Shown: positions 26,530 to 35,674, counted from the stretch's first letter. The stretch is 64,000 nucleotides of DNA from Sediminivirga luteola (GCF_014639315.1 NZ_BMFY01000003.1:280040-344039), one strand, 5' to 3'. The notes: a model not told the origin generated them from the letters alone. Translations and numbers: made by a program.

Positions 26530-29500
26530 GCGGCTGGTTCAATCCGCGGATCACCTGGGCCGAACTCGAGGGGCGGCTCTCGGCGGACTCGGCGGAGGCA
26601 CTGCCGCCGGAGGCCCGCACGGGTGAGCCTCTGGCTCATCGGCGGCGCCCGAGCCGGGAGGGCAGGAAGGCCCGGCAGGACCGTAAGCCGCAGCCCGAGG
26701 GCACCACCCCCGGCACGGGGATGGTCTCGGGCGAGGCGTCTCCGCGCAGGAAAGCGCCAGCCGGGAAAGCGCAGGGGACGCGCAGCGCGCGCTACGCCGA
26801 ACTGCATGCGCACTCGAACTTCAGTTTCCTGCACGGTGCCTCCAGCCCGGAGCAACTGGTGAAGGAGGCCATCGACCGGGGCTTGAGCGCCCTGGCTCTC
26901 ACCGACCACGACGGTTTCTACGGGGCGGCCAGATTCGCCCGGGCAGCTGAGGGTACAGGCCTGGCGACGGTGTTCGGTGCGAGCCTTCCCCTGCCGGAGG
27001 GCCGCCTTCCCCTGCTGTGCGCCGGGGTGGAGGGATACCGGCGGCTCTCTTCGGCCATCACCCGGGCCCAGATGGCCGGGAGCAAAGACGGAATCCGCTG
27101 CGAGGCCGAGGACCTGGCCGCGCAGTCGGGCGGGCACTGGCAGGTGCTCACCGGCGGCCGGGACGGGCCGCTGCACGCCCATCTGGGCGACGACGACGGC
27201 GGGCTGGGCTATCTGCGGCAGCTGCGGGATCTTTTCGGTCCCGGGCATGTGGAGGTCGAACTCGTCCGCCACGGCCTGCCCGATGACGATGAACGGATCC
27301 GGCACCTGTCGACGCTGGCCGAGCGCGCAGGTCTTCCCGTCGTGGCGGCCAATGCGGTCCGGTACGCGGTGCCGGCGCAGATGCGCCTGGCCCAGGCGGT
27401 GGAGGCGGTCAGCCGGCGCAGCTCCATGGAGCAGATCGCAGGTGAGCTTCCCGCCGCAACGCAGGCGATGCTCCGCGGCCCGGAGGAGATGACGGTTCTT
27501 TTCGCGGAGCATCCTGGTGCGGTGGCGCGGGCCGTGCAGCTGGGGGATGAGCTGTCCTTCCAGCTCTCCCTGGCTGAGCCGCGGCTGCCCGAGCCGCCCG
27601 TGGAGGGCCAGGACCACGCGAAAGTGCTGCGCGAGTACGCCATCGCCGGCACCCTGGAACGGTACGGCCCCCGGGCCACCGAACGCGTGAAAGGCGCCTG
27701 GGCGCAGGTGGAACGGGAACTCGACGCGGTCGAGTCCATGGGTTTCTGCGGGTACTTCTTGATCGTGCACGACATCGCCAGGTTCTGCCGGGAGGCGAAC
27801 ATCTTCTGCCAGGGCCGGGGGTCCGCCGCCGGCTCCGCGCTCTGCTACGTGCTGGGCATCACCGCGGTGGACTCGGTCGCGGAGGGGCTGCTCTTCGAGC
27901 GTTTCCTGGCCCCGGAACGAGACGGCTATCCCGATATCGACCTGGACATCGAATCCGCCCGCCGGGAGGAGGTCATCCAGTACGTCTACCGGCACTACGG
28001 CCGCGACCGGGCGGCGCAGGTGGCCAATGTGATCAGCTACCGGGGGCGTTCGGCGGTCCGTGACATGGCCCGGGCCCTCGGCTACGCGCCCGGGCAGCAG
28101 GACGCCTGGGCCAAGCAGGTGGAGCGCTGGGGAGAACTCCCGGAGACGGCCGGTGAAGGGGAGGACGGCATCCCCGGGCAGGTGCTGGAGCTGGCCAGCC
28201 AGATGCTGAAAGCGCCGCGGCATCTGGGAATCCACTCCGGCGGGATGGTGCTGTGCGACCGCCCGGTCTCGGAGGTGGTGCCCGTTGAATGGGGCCGGAT
28301 GGAGAACCGTTCGGTGGTGCAGTGGGACAAGGACGACTGCGCCGATATGAAGCTGGTGAAGTTCGACCTGTTGGGGCTGGGCATGCTCGGAGCACTGCAC
28401 GAGATGGTCGACCTGGTCCGGCAGCGGCACGGCCTGGCGGTGGAACGATCGCTCCTGAACCGCAGTGACCCCCGCGTCTACGAGATGCTCTGCCGCGGTG
28501 ACGCGGTAGGGGTCTTCCAGGTGGAGTCCCGGGCTCAGCTGGCGACGCTGCCGCGGCTCGCACCCACGAACATCTACGAACTGGCCATCCAGGTGGCGAT
28601 CATCCGGCCCGGGCCCATCCAGGGCGGCAGCGTGCACCCCTATATCCGCCGCAAGCAGGAGAAGGAGGAGGTCACCTACCCGCACGAGATGTTCAAGCCG
28701 GTGCTGAAGCGCACGCTGGGCGTGCCGCTCTTTCAGGAACAGCTGATGCAGCTGGCGATGGTGGCGGCGGACTTCACCGGCGGGGACGCCGATGAGCTGC
28801 GCCGGGCGATGAGCGCCAAACGCTCCCTGGAGCGGATGCAGGGCCTCAAGGAGCGTTTCTTCGCCGGGACGGACAAGAAGGGCATCGACCGGAGCACTGC
28901 GGAGGCGATCTACGCCAAGATCGAGGCCTTCGCCAATTACGGCTTCCCCGAGAGCCATGCCATCAGCTTCGCCGCACTGGTCTTCGACAGCGCCTGGTTC
29001 AAGTGCTATTTCCCGGCCGCGTTCTGCGTGGGGTTGCTGCGCCACCAGCCGATGGGTTTCTACTCGCCGCAGTCGCTCATAGCCGATGCCCGCCGGCACG
29101 GCGTGGAGATCCGGGGCGTGGATATCAATGCCAGCGAGGTCCAGGCGTGCCTGGAAGGTGATCCACCCCAGCTGTCCGGGTTTCCCAGGGAGCCGGTGGA
29201 GGCCGATGCCATCCGCCTGGGACTGGGTTCCATCCGCGGGCTGGGGACTCAGGCGGCGGAGTTGGTCGTCGCCGCACGTGACCGGGAAGGTGCCTTCTCT
29301 TCCGTAGCGGATCTGTGCCATCGGGTGGAGCTTTCCCAGGGCGCTCTGGAGGCACTCGCCGCGGCGGGGGCCTTCGATTCCCTCGGGATCTCCCGCAGGG
29401 AGGCGCTGTGGACGGCGGGGGCGCTGGCCGGCGCGGGGCCGCAGACCTTGCCGGGCGTGGATCCCGGCAGTGCTGCTCCGCGGTTGCCGGAGGCCGGCGA

Positions 29501-29906
29501 TTTCGAGCAGACGCTCGGGGAGCTGTGGGCGACCGGAACCACGGCGGAGGACTATCCCACCGTGCATCTGCGGGACGAGCTCACGAGCCGGGGGATCAGC
29601 GGCATCGATGCCCTGAAGGATCACCCCGGCGGCACCAGGGTGAGCGTGGCGGGCCTGGTGACGCATCGGCAGCGTCCGGCGACCGCCACCGGGATCACCT
29701 TCATGAACCTGGAGGACGAGTACGGCATGCTCAATGTGGTCTGCACCGCGGGGTTGTGGAAGCGGTACCGGCAGACCGCGCTGCGGGCGAATGCAATCAT
29801 CGTGCACGGCGTGCTGCAGCGGGAGGGGCCGGTCATCAGCGTGCGTGCCGAGCGGCTGGAGGCGCTGCCGACCTCGCTGAGCACCCGTTCCCGGGACTTC
29901 CAGTGA
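26526..29906 (+). CDS. dnaE2: Error-prone DNA polymerase DnaE2 (ImuC)
   Basis: A 1126-residue C-family polymerase that performs mutagenic translesion synthesis with ImuA' and ImuB. The N-terminus MSGWFNPRITWAELEGRLS is typical of actinobacterial DnaE2. The PHP domain (about 90-300) has AELHAHSNFSFLHG and TDHDGFYG. The polymerase core contains QGRGSAAGSALCYVLGIT (about 430) and the catalytic aspartates in YPDIDLDIES (468-477). A helix-hairpin-helix region lies near 900-960 and an OB fold near 1030-1100 (VAGLVTHRQRPAT). All catalytic Asp residues look intact. It lies downstream of the ImuB C-terminal gene, in the same reading frame, after one TAG and 31 sense codons. Confidence 0.95.
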   Translation: MSGWFNPRITWAELEGRLSADSAEALPPEARTGEPLAHRRRPSREGRKARQDRKPQPEGTTPGTGMVSGEASPRRKAPAGKAQGTRSARYAELHAHSNFSFLHGASSPEQLVKEAIDRGLSALALTDHDGFYGAARFARAAEGTGLATVFGASLPLPEGRLPLLCAGVEGYRRLSSAITRAQMAGSKDGIRCEAEDLAAQSGGHWQVLTGGRDGPLHAHLGDDDGGLGYLRQLRDLFGPGHVEVELVRHGLPDDDERIRHLSTLAERAGLPVVAANAVRYAVPAQMRLAQAVEAVSRRSSMEQIAGELPAATQAMLRGPEEMTVLFAEHPGAVARAVQLGDELSFQLSLAEPRLPEPPVEGQDHAKVLREYAIAGTLERYGPRATERVKGAWAQVERELDAVESMGFCGYFLIVHDIARFCREANIFCQGRGSAAGSALCYVLGITAVDSVAEGLLFERFLAPERDGYPDIDLDIESARREEVIQYVYRHYGRDRAAQVANVISYRGRSAVRDMARALGYAPGQQDAWAKQVERWGELPETAGEGEDGIPGQVLELASQMLKAPRHLGIHSGGMVLCDRPVSEVVPVEWGRMENRSVVQWDKDDCADMKLVKFDLLGLGMLGALHEMVDLVRQRHGLAVERSLLNRSDPRVYEMLCRGDAVGVFQVESRAQLATLPRLAPTNIYELAIQVAIIRPGPIQGGSVHPYIRRKQEKEEVTYPHEMFKPVLKRTLGVPLFQEQLMQLAMVAADFTGGDADELRRAMSAKRSLERMQGLKERFFAGTDKKGIDRSTAEAIYAKIEAFANYGFPESHAISFAALVFDSAWFKCYFPAAFCVGLLRHQPMGFYSPQSLIADARRHGVEIRGVDINASEVQACLEGDPPQLSGFPREPVEADAIRLGLGSIRGLGTQAAELVVAARDREGAFSSVADLCHRVELSQGALEALAAAGAFDSLGISRREALWTAGALAGAGPQTLPGVDPGSAAPRLPEAGDFEQTLGELWATGTTAEDYPTVHLRDELTSRGISGIDALKDHPGGTRVSVAGLVTHRQRPATATGITFMNLEDEYGMLNVVCTAGLWKRYRQTALRANAIIVHGVLQREGPVISVRAERLEALPTSLSTRSRDFQ

Positions 29907-30100
29907 ACGCGGGTAGCCGCGAGCGGGCATGAGACCGGGCAGCTGCCGATGCGCGATCACCGGCTGCGGAGCAGGACGGCCATCAGGCATCGGCGCGCTG
30001 GGCCTACGCACGATCACAGACGAGTGTGTTCGGGGCACTTCGGCCAGGTGGTGTGGAGATGCAAGGAGCGTTGTCCGTGCCAACGGCTAGCGTGAGTGTC

Positions 30101-32401
30101 ATGACAGAAGATCGGACCGCTCGCCACAGCGACGGCGGAACCCTGACTGGGGACTCCGCCGGAACTGCTGTGCGCGGGACCGGGGTCGGCGGCGCAGGGG
30201 CAGGCGGCACAGGGGCAGGCATCCCCGAGCACGCGCGGGCGAGTGCCGATCACGATTTCCTCCCTGCGGCAGGCACCGGTGATGGTTCCTCTTCCGAAGC
30301 GGGCGCCGGTGACAGTTCCTCTTCCGAAGCGGGCGCCGGTGACGGTTCTCTCTCTGCGGTGGGAGTCCCTCACGCGGACGGGGCTGGCCACGCCATGCCC
30401 CATGATGCCCCGGCCGCTCGCCGTGCTTCGCGTGGCAATCACCGTGCTTCGCGCGGCGACGATCGTGCGGACACAGGCGCGGGGCACTGGCGTGAGCGGC
30501 TCACCGCTCTGGCCCGGGGCCGCGCCTGTGCCGAGGCAGCCGAACTCGCCGCAGCTCTGGATCACCTCGATGCGGAGGTGGCCCGGATCGAGGCAGACCA
30601 GTCCGGCGACTGGACCGTCGTGAACGGCGAGCGCGTGTTCCTTCCGGCCGAGGTCACGGAAGCCCAGCGCGGAGCCGTGATCTATGAGATCGGACGTGCT
30701 CTGGGATGGAGCCCCGCGCAGGCATCGCTGCGTCTGGCCCGGGCAGCACGAGTGCGTGAGGAACTGCCCATCGTGTGGAACGGGTTCCTGGCCGGCCGGC
30801 TGGACGCCTCCCGCGTGTACGTCCTCGCCGATGCCGCGGCGCGCCTGGAAAGGCTCGAATCGCTGCGCATCCTGGACGCACGGGCCGCAGAATACGCGTG
30901 CAGTCACACTCTCGGGGAACTGAGGAGGTGGCTCCGGCGTCTCATCGCGCAGCTGGAGCCGGATATCCAGAGCGAACGGGCACATCGCGCGCTTGCCGAG
31001 CGGTGCGTGAGCGTGGAACACCGCGAGGAGGGGATGAGCGAGCTCTGGGCCCTCCTGCCGACGATGCACGCCGTGGTGATCGACCAGGCACTGACCAAGG
31101 CCGCCAAGCGAGTCGTCGGTTCTGGCCGGACGTTGTCGCAGGCCCGGGCCGACGTCCTCGCGGATGTCCTCACGGGAGGAAAGCTCCCGCATCCCGCGGA
31201 GCAGCATCCCACGGGGCAGCATCTTTCCCCGGAAGCAGGTCAGTGTGCCTCCCCGGGAACGAGGCGCGCGGAAGCGGGAACGGAAGAACCCGCGCACCCG
31301 AGGGAAAGCACCCCAGACACGCCCGACGGGCATATGGACGCCCCTGCCATGTTCCCCGAGCCCGGCGCGGGACTGCGGGCGCTCTCGGAGGTACGGGTCC
31401 ACATCGGCGTCACCGTACCGGCGGAAGCGCTGGCCGGCGTCAGGCAGGCCCCCGCCGTCGGCGACGACGGTTCATGGACGATTCCGGTGCCGTCCTTGCT
31501 CCACCTGCTCACCGGCGATGGCCCGCCCCGGAGTCCCGCCGATCACACGCCACCACCAGCACGCGGGGATAAGAGGCCGTCGGCAGCGAATCTCCGTGAG
31601 GGGCAACCGCGTCTAGGCACCAGCCACGGACCATCGGCGGCAGGCAAGGGCGGTTCACCGCCCTCGATAAGAGCCGAAGACAGTCCGCCGTCGATAGACG
31701 CCGATGGTGCCGCGCCCCGAGCAAGCGCCCGCGATGAACCACCGGCACGCGTCGACGATGGGCCGCCCTCGGCAGGGCCAGGCACGGCTGCCCCTGCGGA
31801 TAGCTCTGCCCACGTGCAAACGCCGCCGACGGCGGACGCACCTGGACCAGCGAGCCGTGAAAAACCGGAGCGCCCAGACCACCGCGTCTCCGTCTTCTGG
31901 CATCGTCTGCTCCTCGGCGGACGAGGCGATGGTGGCGAGCAGCGTGATGGCGGTGAGGTGCTGCACGCGGACTACGTGGGACGCTTCCCGCCCGAGACCC
32001 TGCGCGCTGCGCTCGGGTTCCGCGATGGGAGCTGCAGTGTGCCCGGTTGCATGACGGCGCCTGCGCGGTGCGACGTCGATCACCGTGTGCCGTGGCCGGC
32101 AGGCCCGACCGCGGCGGCGAACCTCGACACGCTCTGCCGCCGGCATCACCGGTGGAAGACCATGGGAGTGATCACCCCGGTGGAAGTCGGTATCGCCGGG
32201 AACGGCGAACCCCGCTGGGGGTGGCAACTGCCCTCAGGCGAGGTGGCGCCGGTGGAACGGGCGAATCATGCTCCGCTCGCCCCCACCTCGCCGCAGCGTC
32301 CGACCCGCCGGGACCAGGCGCTGCTGAGCCGCACAGCAACTCACGCCGAATCGCCCGCCGAGCGCGGCCTCGCCGCACGGGTCCTGGAGGTCGTTTTCTG
32401 A
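30101..32401 (+). CDS. DUF222 / HNH endonuclease domain protein (13E12-like family)
   Basis: A 766-residue protein. A disordered N-terminus carrying three 10-residue repeats spans about 1-120. The all-helical DUF222 region (about 125-350) has RGAVIYEIGRALGWSPAQA. A long Pro/Ala/Asp low-complexity insert (about 470-605) follows. The C-terminal HNH domain (about 640-700) is CSVPGCMTAPARCDVDHRVP followed by LCRRHHRWK, with the metal-binding Cys and His residues present. Such proteins are abundant in actinobacteria and often move between strains, but their role is unclear. TAGCGT, 7 bases before ATG 30101, suggests a leaderless start; GTG 30026 or ATG 30059 are alternatives. It lies between the two parts of the mutasome. 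Confidence 0.75.
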   Translation: MTEDRTARHSDGGTLTGDSAGTAVRGTGVGGAGAGGTGAGIPEHARASADHDFLPAAGTGDGSSSEAGAGDSSSSEAGAGDGSLSAVGVPHADGAGHAMPHDAPAARRASRGNHRASRGDDRADTGAGHWRERLTALARGRACAEAAELAAALDHLDAEVARIEADQSGDWTVVNGERVFLPAEVTEAQRGAVIYEIGRALGWSPAQASLRLARAARVREELPIVWNGFLAGRLDASRVYVLADAAARLERLESLRILDARAAEYACSHTLGELRRWLRRLIAQLEPDIQSERAHRALAERCVSVEHREEGMSELWALLPTMHAVVIDQALTKAAKRVVGSGRTLSQARADVLADVLTGGKLPHPAEQHPTGQHLSPEAGQCASPGTRRAEAGTEEPAHPRESTPDTPDGHMDAPAMFPEPGAGLRALSEVRVHIGVTVPAEALAGVRQAPAVGDDGSWTIPVPSLLHLLTGDGPPRSPADHTPPPARGDKRPSAANLREGQPRLGTSHGPSAAGKGGSPPSIRAEDSPPSIDADGAAPRASARDEPPARVDDGPPSAGPGTAAPADSSAHVQTPPTADAPGPASREKPERPDHRVSVFWHRLLLGGRGDGGEQRDGGEVLHADYVGRFPPETLRAALGFRDGSCSVPGCMTAPARCDVDHRVPWPAGPTAAANLDTLCRRHHRWKTMGVITPVEVGIAGNGEPRWGWQLPSGEVAPVERANHAPLAPTSPQRPTRRDQALLSRTATHAESPAERGLAARVLEVVF
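30269..30358 (+). repeat. Three tandem 30-bp repeats inside the DUF222/HNH gene
   Basis: Units at 30269-30298, 30299-30328 and 30329-30358 encode about GAGDGSSSEA each. Units one and two are nearly identical, and the third diverges after 18 bases. The period is a multiple of three, so copy-number change would keep the frame. Confidence 0.75.
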
Positions 32402-32455
32402 TGCGCCCAGCATTACGGCACGTGCCAGCCGGTCTCTTCCAGCTCGCCGACCCCC

Positions 32456-33013
32456 TCAGCCCTCCGGGATGGTCGCGAGTCCCTCGATGAGCTCGGCACC
32501 GGGCAGCCTGGCCAGCAGCGCCCCCTCCAGGACGATCTTCGAGGCGCGGATGCCGGAACCGATCACGACCTCGCCGGCGTCCGCCACACGCGAATCGACG
32601 AGCAACCGCCACTCCGAGGGGAGCCCGACGGGAGTGATGCCGCCGTACTCCATCCCCGATTCCTCGGTGGCGCGATCCATGGGCAGGAAGGACGCCTTGC
32701 GCACGTCCAGGAGCTTCTTCACGGTGGTGTTCACATCCGCCCGGGTGTGCGCCAGGACGACGCAGGCAGCGATGCGCTCCTCGCCGCCCCTCTTCCCCGC
32801 CACCAGAACGCAGTTGGCGGAGGCCTCCATCGGGATTCCGGTCGCCTCGCACAGTGCCGCGGTATCGGCCAGCCCGGCGTCGATGGGGAAGGTGTGGATC
32901 CGGGAGATGTCGACGCCGGCAGCGGCGGCCTGTTCCAGCCCCTCATGGACGGGTGGTGCCAGCAGTTCGGGATGGTCGGCGGCCGGGACGCGCGGCAACG
33001 CGGGAAGAGTCAT
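32456..33013 (-). CDS. YbaK/EbsC-family aminoacyl-tRNA deacylase-like protein
   Basis: A 185-residue protein of the YbaK/ProX editing-domain fold. Members hydrolyse mischarged tRNAs such as Cys-tRNA-Pro or Ala-tRNA-Pro in trans. Visible marks are ANCVLVAGKRG (about 66-76), an ACVVLAHTRADVNTTVKKLL block with the conserved Lys (about 83-102), and the glycine-rich GGITPVGLP loop (about 124-132). The length is near the family's 150-190. GAGAGGAC before the ATG supports the start. It is divergent from rpmE2 across 196 bases. Confidence 0.82.
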   Translation of the reverse strand: MTLPALPRVPAADHPELLAPPVHEGLEQAAAAGVDISRIHTFPIDAGLADTAALCEATGIPMEASANCVLVAGKRGGEERIAACVVLAHTRADVNTTVKKLLDVRKASFLPMDRATEESGMEYGGITPVGLPSEWRLLVDSRVADAGEVVIGSGIRASKIVLEGALLARLPGAELIEGLATIPEG

Positions 33014-33209
33014 GCCTGTCCTCTCTTATCGGGTATAGTTGACTGTCGGTCTCCAGCCTAGTGAGGCCGTGAAGGAATCTGGGCACTGGCCGGCGGATTC
33101 CCCGTAGGTCGAAGTTCGTGGCGGAGAGCCGCGGAGCCACGCACCTGCGCAGGGGTCACGAGCGCACCAGGCGCCCGATAAGGATCTCAAAAAGAAAGCA
33201 AGGCTCTCC

Positions 33210-33467
33210 ATGAAGAAGGACATCCACCCGGATTACGGCTACGTCGTCTTCAACGACCTCGCCTCCGGCACCAAGTTCCTCACCCGCTCCACCGCCACGA
33301 GCGAGAAGACCATCGAGTGGGAGGACGGCAACACCTACCCGGTCATCGATGTCGAGATCTCCTCGGCCTCGCACCCCTTCTACACCGGCAAGCAGCGCAT
33401 CCTGGACAGCGCCGGCCGCGTGGAGAAGTTCAAGGACCGCTACAAGGGCTTCGGCCGCCGGGGCTGA
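33210..33467 (+). CDS. rpmE2: 50S ribosomal protein L31 type B (zinc-independent)
   Basis: An 85-residue L31 beginning [20 protein letters not shown]. It lacks the four zinc-binding cysteines of type A, so it is the paralogue that replaces zinc-bound L31 when zinc is scarce. The [12 protein letters not shown] and FKDRYKGF blocks confirm the family. In many actinobacteria this gene is Zur-repressed. I searched the 196-base upstream gap by eye and saw no convincing Zur palindrome. It is convergent with the kinase gene over a strong hairpin. Confidence 0.95.
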   Translation: MKKDIHPDYGYVVFNDLASGTKFLTRSTATSEKTIEWEDGNTYPVIDVEISSASHPFYTGKQRILDSAGRVEKFKDRYKGFGRRG

Positions 33468-33482
33468 TCCACGCCCCAGCAC

Positions 33483-33525
33483 CGCGAAAGGCGCGGGACT
33501 CATCGCGAGTCCCGCGCCTTTCGCG
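33483..33525. terminator. Bidirectional terminator between rpmE2 and the kinase gene
   Basis: A perfect 19-bp stem (CGCGAAAGGCGCGGGACTC at 33483-33501 with its complement at 33507-33525) and a 5-base loop. It lies between two convergent genes and has CTTT/AAAG tracts near the stem base. Confidence 0.85.
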
Positions 33526-33545
33526 TATCTGAAAGTCCTACCGGT

Positions 33546-34376
33546 TCAGAGTTCGCGTGCCGTGACGGCCACGCCTTCAGCCGGATACAGACGGGCCGCC
33601 GGGTGCAGGGTGGAGGGCACGCCGGTGGCGTTGGGCAGCCGGCCGGCGATCGCATGGGTGACGACTTCCTTCGCCTCAGCCACCGCATCCACCGCCGATG
33701 CGCCCTGGGCCAGGCCCGCCGCGATCGCCGAGGCGAAGGAGCAGCCGGCGCCGTTGACCAGTGCGTCACTGACCTTCGGGGTGGAGAATCGCACGAGCGT
33801 GTAGCCATCGTAGAAGACGTCCACCGCTTCGTCCCCGTCGAGCCGTGCGCCGCCTTTGACGACCACGCCCGCCGCACCCAGAGCGTGGATCGCCTTGGCC
33901 GCCTCGACCAGATCGGCCTCGGTCTCCAGCTTCTCCGCGCCCAGAAGCGTCGCAGCCTCCTCCAGATTCGGTGTGATGACCGTCGCCTGCGGCACCAGGT
34001 TCTCCACGAAGAGGTCCTTCAGGTCCACCATCGTGCCGCTTCCCTTGCACACCAGCACGGGATCGAAGACATAGGGCAGGGAATTGCCCTCCAGATAGCG
34101 GGCCAGCTGCAATGCCGACTCCGCGGTGCCGAGCATGCCGGACTTGAGCGCGTCGAAGGAATGCACCGCCAGGGCGCTCTTGAGCTGCCGCGCGATGACC
34201 TCGGTCTCCATGAAGTCGATGGCGTGCTCGAAGTCCTTCTCCGGATCGAAGGTCACGATGCAGGTGACCACTGCGGTGCCGAAGACGCCGAACTCCTCGA
34301 ACATCTTCAGATCGGCCTCGAGACCGGCGCCGCCGGAGACGTCGGAGCCGGCGATGGTGAGGGCGCGTGCTACCAC
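33546..34376 (-). CDS. Pyridoxal/pyridoxine kinase or HMP kinase (PdxK/ThiD-like)
   Basis: A 276-residue ribokinase-fold kinase. It opens ALTIAGSDVSGGAGLEADLK (about 4-23), has FDPVLVCKGSG (about 105) and TPNLEEA (about 131), and ends with the anion-hole motif VNGAGCSFASA (about 204-214). The Cys in GAGC matches the ThiD-like pyridoxal kinases of Firmicutes, where this Cys binds the pyridoxal aldehyde. The order of residues is closer to that group than to bifunctional ThiD, so vitamin B6 salvage is favoured. The GTG at 34376 is chosen because AAAGGAC lies 6 bases upstream. An ATG at 34391 would put that site inside the gene. Confidence 0.8.
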   Translation of the reverse strand: MVARALTIAGSDVSGGAGLEADLKMFEEFGVFGTAVVTCIVTFDPEKDFEHAIDFMETEVIARQLKSALAVHSFDALKSGMLGTAESALQLARYLEGNSLPYVFDPVLVCKGSGTMVDLKDLFVENLVPQATVITPNLEEAATLLGAEKLETEADLVEAAKAIHALGAAGVVVKGGARLDGDEAVDVFYDGYTLVRFSTPKVSDALVNGAGCSFASAIAAGLAQGASAVDAVAEAKEVVTHAIAGRLPNATGVPSTLHPAARLYPAEGVAVTAREL

Positions 34377-34475
34377 GTGGTGTCCTTTCATACAGGTGAT
34401 GTCATGCGACGCTCGTCCAGGTGGGCGAGTCGTCGGAGCATCTCCCTATAGTAGCCGTGGCGCCAGCAACCCTCG

Positions 34476-34937
34476 TCAGCTGCCGGCGTAGCCGTGCTGG
34501 CGCCACGCCTCGTAGAGCGCGATCGAGGCGGAGTTCGCCAGATTCAGTGATCGGCGGGCCGGCAGCATCGGGATCCGCAGCCGCTCGTGGACCCGGTCGT
34601 CGCCGCTGACCTCCTCGGGCAGGCCTGCCGACTCGGGACCGAAGAGGAGGACATCCCCGGGTTCATAGGAGACCTCGGCGAAGTTCGTGCTCGCGTGAGT
34701 GGTGAACGCGAAGATGCGATGTCCGGCGAAATGCTCCCACATCGCCTCCGGAGTGGGATGCACGGTCAGGCGCGCCAGATCGTGGTAGTCCAGTCCCGCC
34801 CGGCGGAGCTTGGCATCGGAGAAGTCGAAGCCGAGCGGCTCCACCAGATGCAGGTCCGCGCCCGTCACGGCGGCAAGACGGATGGCGTTCCCGGTGTTGC
34901 CGGGAATCTCGGGGGTGTAGAAGACGAAACTGAACAT
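34476..34937 (-). CDS. trmL: tRNA (cytidine/uridine(34)-2'-O)-methyltransferase TrmL
   Basis: A 153-residue SPOUT methyltransferase acting on the wobble ribose of certain leucine tRNAs. It has PEIPGNTGNAIRLAA (about 8-22, conserved Asn/Arg), LVEPLGFDFSDAKLRRAGLDY (about 31-51), and the knot region DVLLFGPESAGLP and IPMLPARRSLNLANSASIALYE. Length matches the family's 155. The start at 34937 fits the family start (MFSFVFYTPE). Its upstream region faces the imuA' SOS promoter, with 56 bases between the genes. Confidence 0.93.
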   Translation of the reverse strand: MFSFVFYTPEIPGNTGNAIRLAAVTGADLHLVEPLGFDFSDAKLRRAGLDYHDLARLTVHPTPEAMWEHFAGHRIFAFTTHASTNFAEVSYEPGDVLLFGPESAGLPEEVSGDDRVHERLRIPMLPARRSLNLANSASIALYEAWRQHGYAGS

Positions 34938-34967
34938 GAGCAGCTCAAGCATACCCACTTGCCCCGC

Positions 34968-34983
34968 TCGAACATCAGTTCGA
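34968..34983 (+). promoter_or_regulatory. Perfect LexA SOS box before imuA'
   Basis: TCGAACATCAGTTCGA matches TCGAAC-N4-GTTCGA at every defined position. GATAAT (34982-34987) overlaps its end and lies 6 bases before the GTG of imuA'. LexA binding would block the promoter, and the transcript would be leaderless and DNA-damage-inducible. Confidence 0.9.
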
Positions 34984-34993
34984 TAATGAAAGA

Positions 34994-35674
34994 GTGTCCG
35001 CCGAAATCGCCCCGATCAAAGCCCGTCGTCTGGCGGAGCGCTTCGGGCTGGGCACCGCCAGCGGCGTGCTCAGCGGAGCCGAGATGCTGCCGGTCCTGCC
35101 GGCGCTGGCGGAACTGCTGCCTCAGGGTGGATTGCGCCGGGGCCGGCTCTACTCCCTCTCCGGCCCGGGGTCCCTCATGCTGGCCTTCGCCCTCGCGGCG
35201 GAGGGTACGCGCCGCGGCCACTGGTGCACTGCGCTGACCGATGAGGAACTGGGCCTGTCCGCCGTCGCGGACCTGGGCATTCGCCTGGACCGGCTGGCGG
35301 TGGCTTCGGTGCCCGGCGGGGAGTGGCTGGAGGCGCTGGGCATCCTGGTGGACGCCGTGGACATCGTGATCGCCCAGCCCGGTTTCCGGCCCGCGCCGCG
35401 GGAGCAGCAGCGGCTGCTGGCCCGGGTCCGGGAACGCCGCGCCATCGTCCTGCTCCTGGACGACTGGCCCGGCGCCCAGGACCTGCGCCTGGGGGAGCGG
35501 CAGTGGGAGGGCCTGGAGGCGGGAGCCGGCCGGCTGCGCCGGTGCAGACGCCAGGTGCGCACACCCACCGGGCAGCATGCCCTGTGGCTGCCCGATGAGC
35601 ACGGCGGAGTGTCTCCGGCCCCCTCCGCCGAGGTGACCCTGCTGTCCTTCGGGAAAGGAACCCCTGATGCCTGA
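34994..35674 (+). CDS. ImuA'-like mutasome accessory protein
   Basis: A 226-residue RecA-fold relative found in actinobacterial imuA'-imuB-dnaE2 cassettes. It has IKARRLAERFGL, a loop where RecA has Walker A but without a complete GxxGxGKT (RLYSLSGPGSLMLAFALAAE, about 50-70), and VDIVIAQPGF near 121. In mycobacteria the equivalent protein is required for damage-induced mutagenesis and contacts ImuB. The GTG at 34994 follows a perfect SOS box and a -10 box. The stop overlaps the start of the ImuB N-terminal gene by 8 bases. Confidence 0.85.
   Translation: MSAEIAPIKARRLAERFGLGTASGVLSGAEMLPVLPALAELLPQGGLRRGRLYSLSGPGSLMLAFALAAEGTRRGHWCTALTDEELGLSAVADLGIRLDRLAVASVPGGEWLEALGILVDAVDIVIAQPGFRPAPREQQRLLARVRERRAIVLLLDDWPGAQDLRLGERQWEGLEAGAGRLRRCRRQVRTPTGQHALWLPDEHGGVSPAPSAEVTLLSFGKGTPDA

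Noticed and set aside
26448..30083. Very long open frame on the minus strand opposite dnaE2 (1211 codons)
   Set aside because: It mirrors dnaE2 codon by codon, has no ribosome binding site, and the sequence is His/Gln/Arg/Pro-rich as expected for the antisense of a high-GC gene. DnaE2 on the plus strand has clear family motifs.
33014..33209. Zur box before rpmE2
   Set aside because: No palindrome of the TGAAAATNATTTTCA type is visible in the 196 bases, so zinc control cannot be claimed from the sequence.
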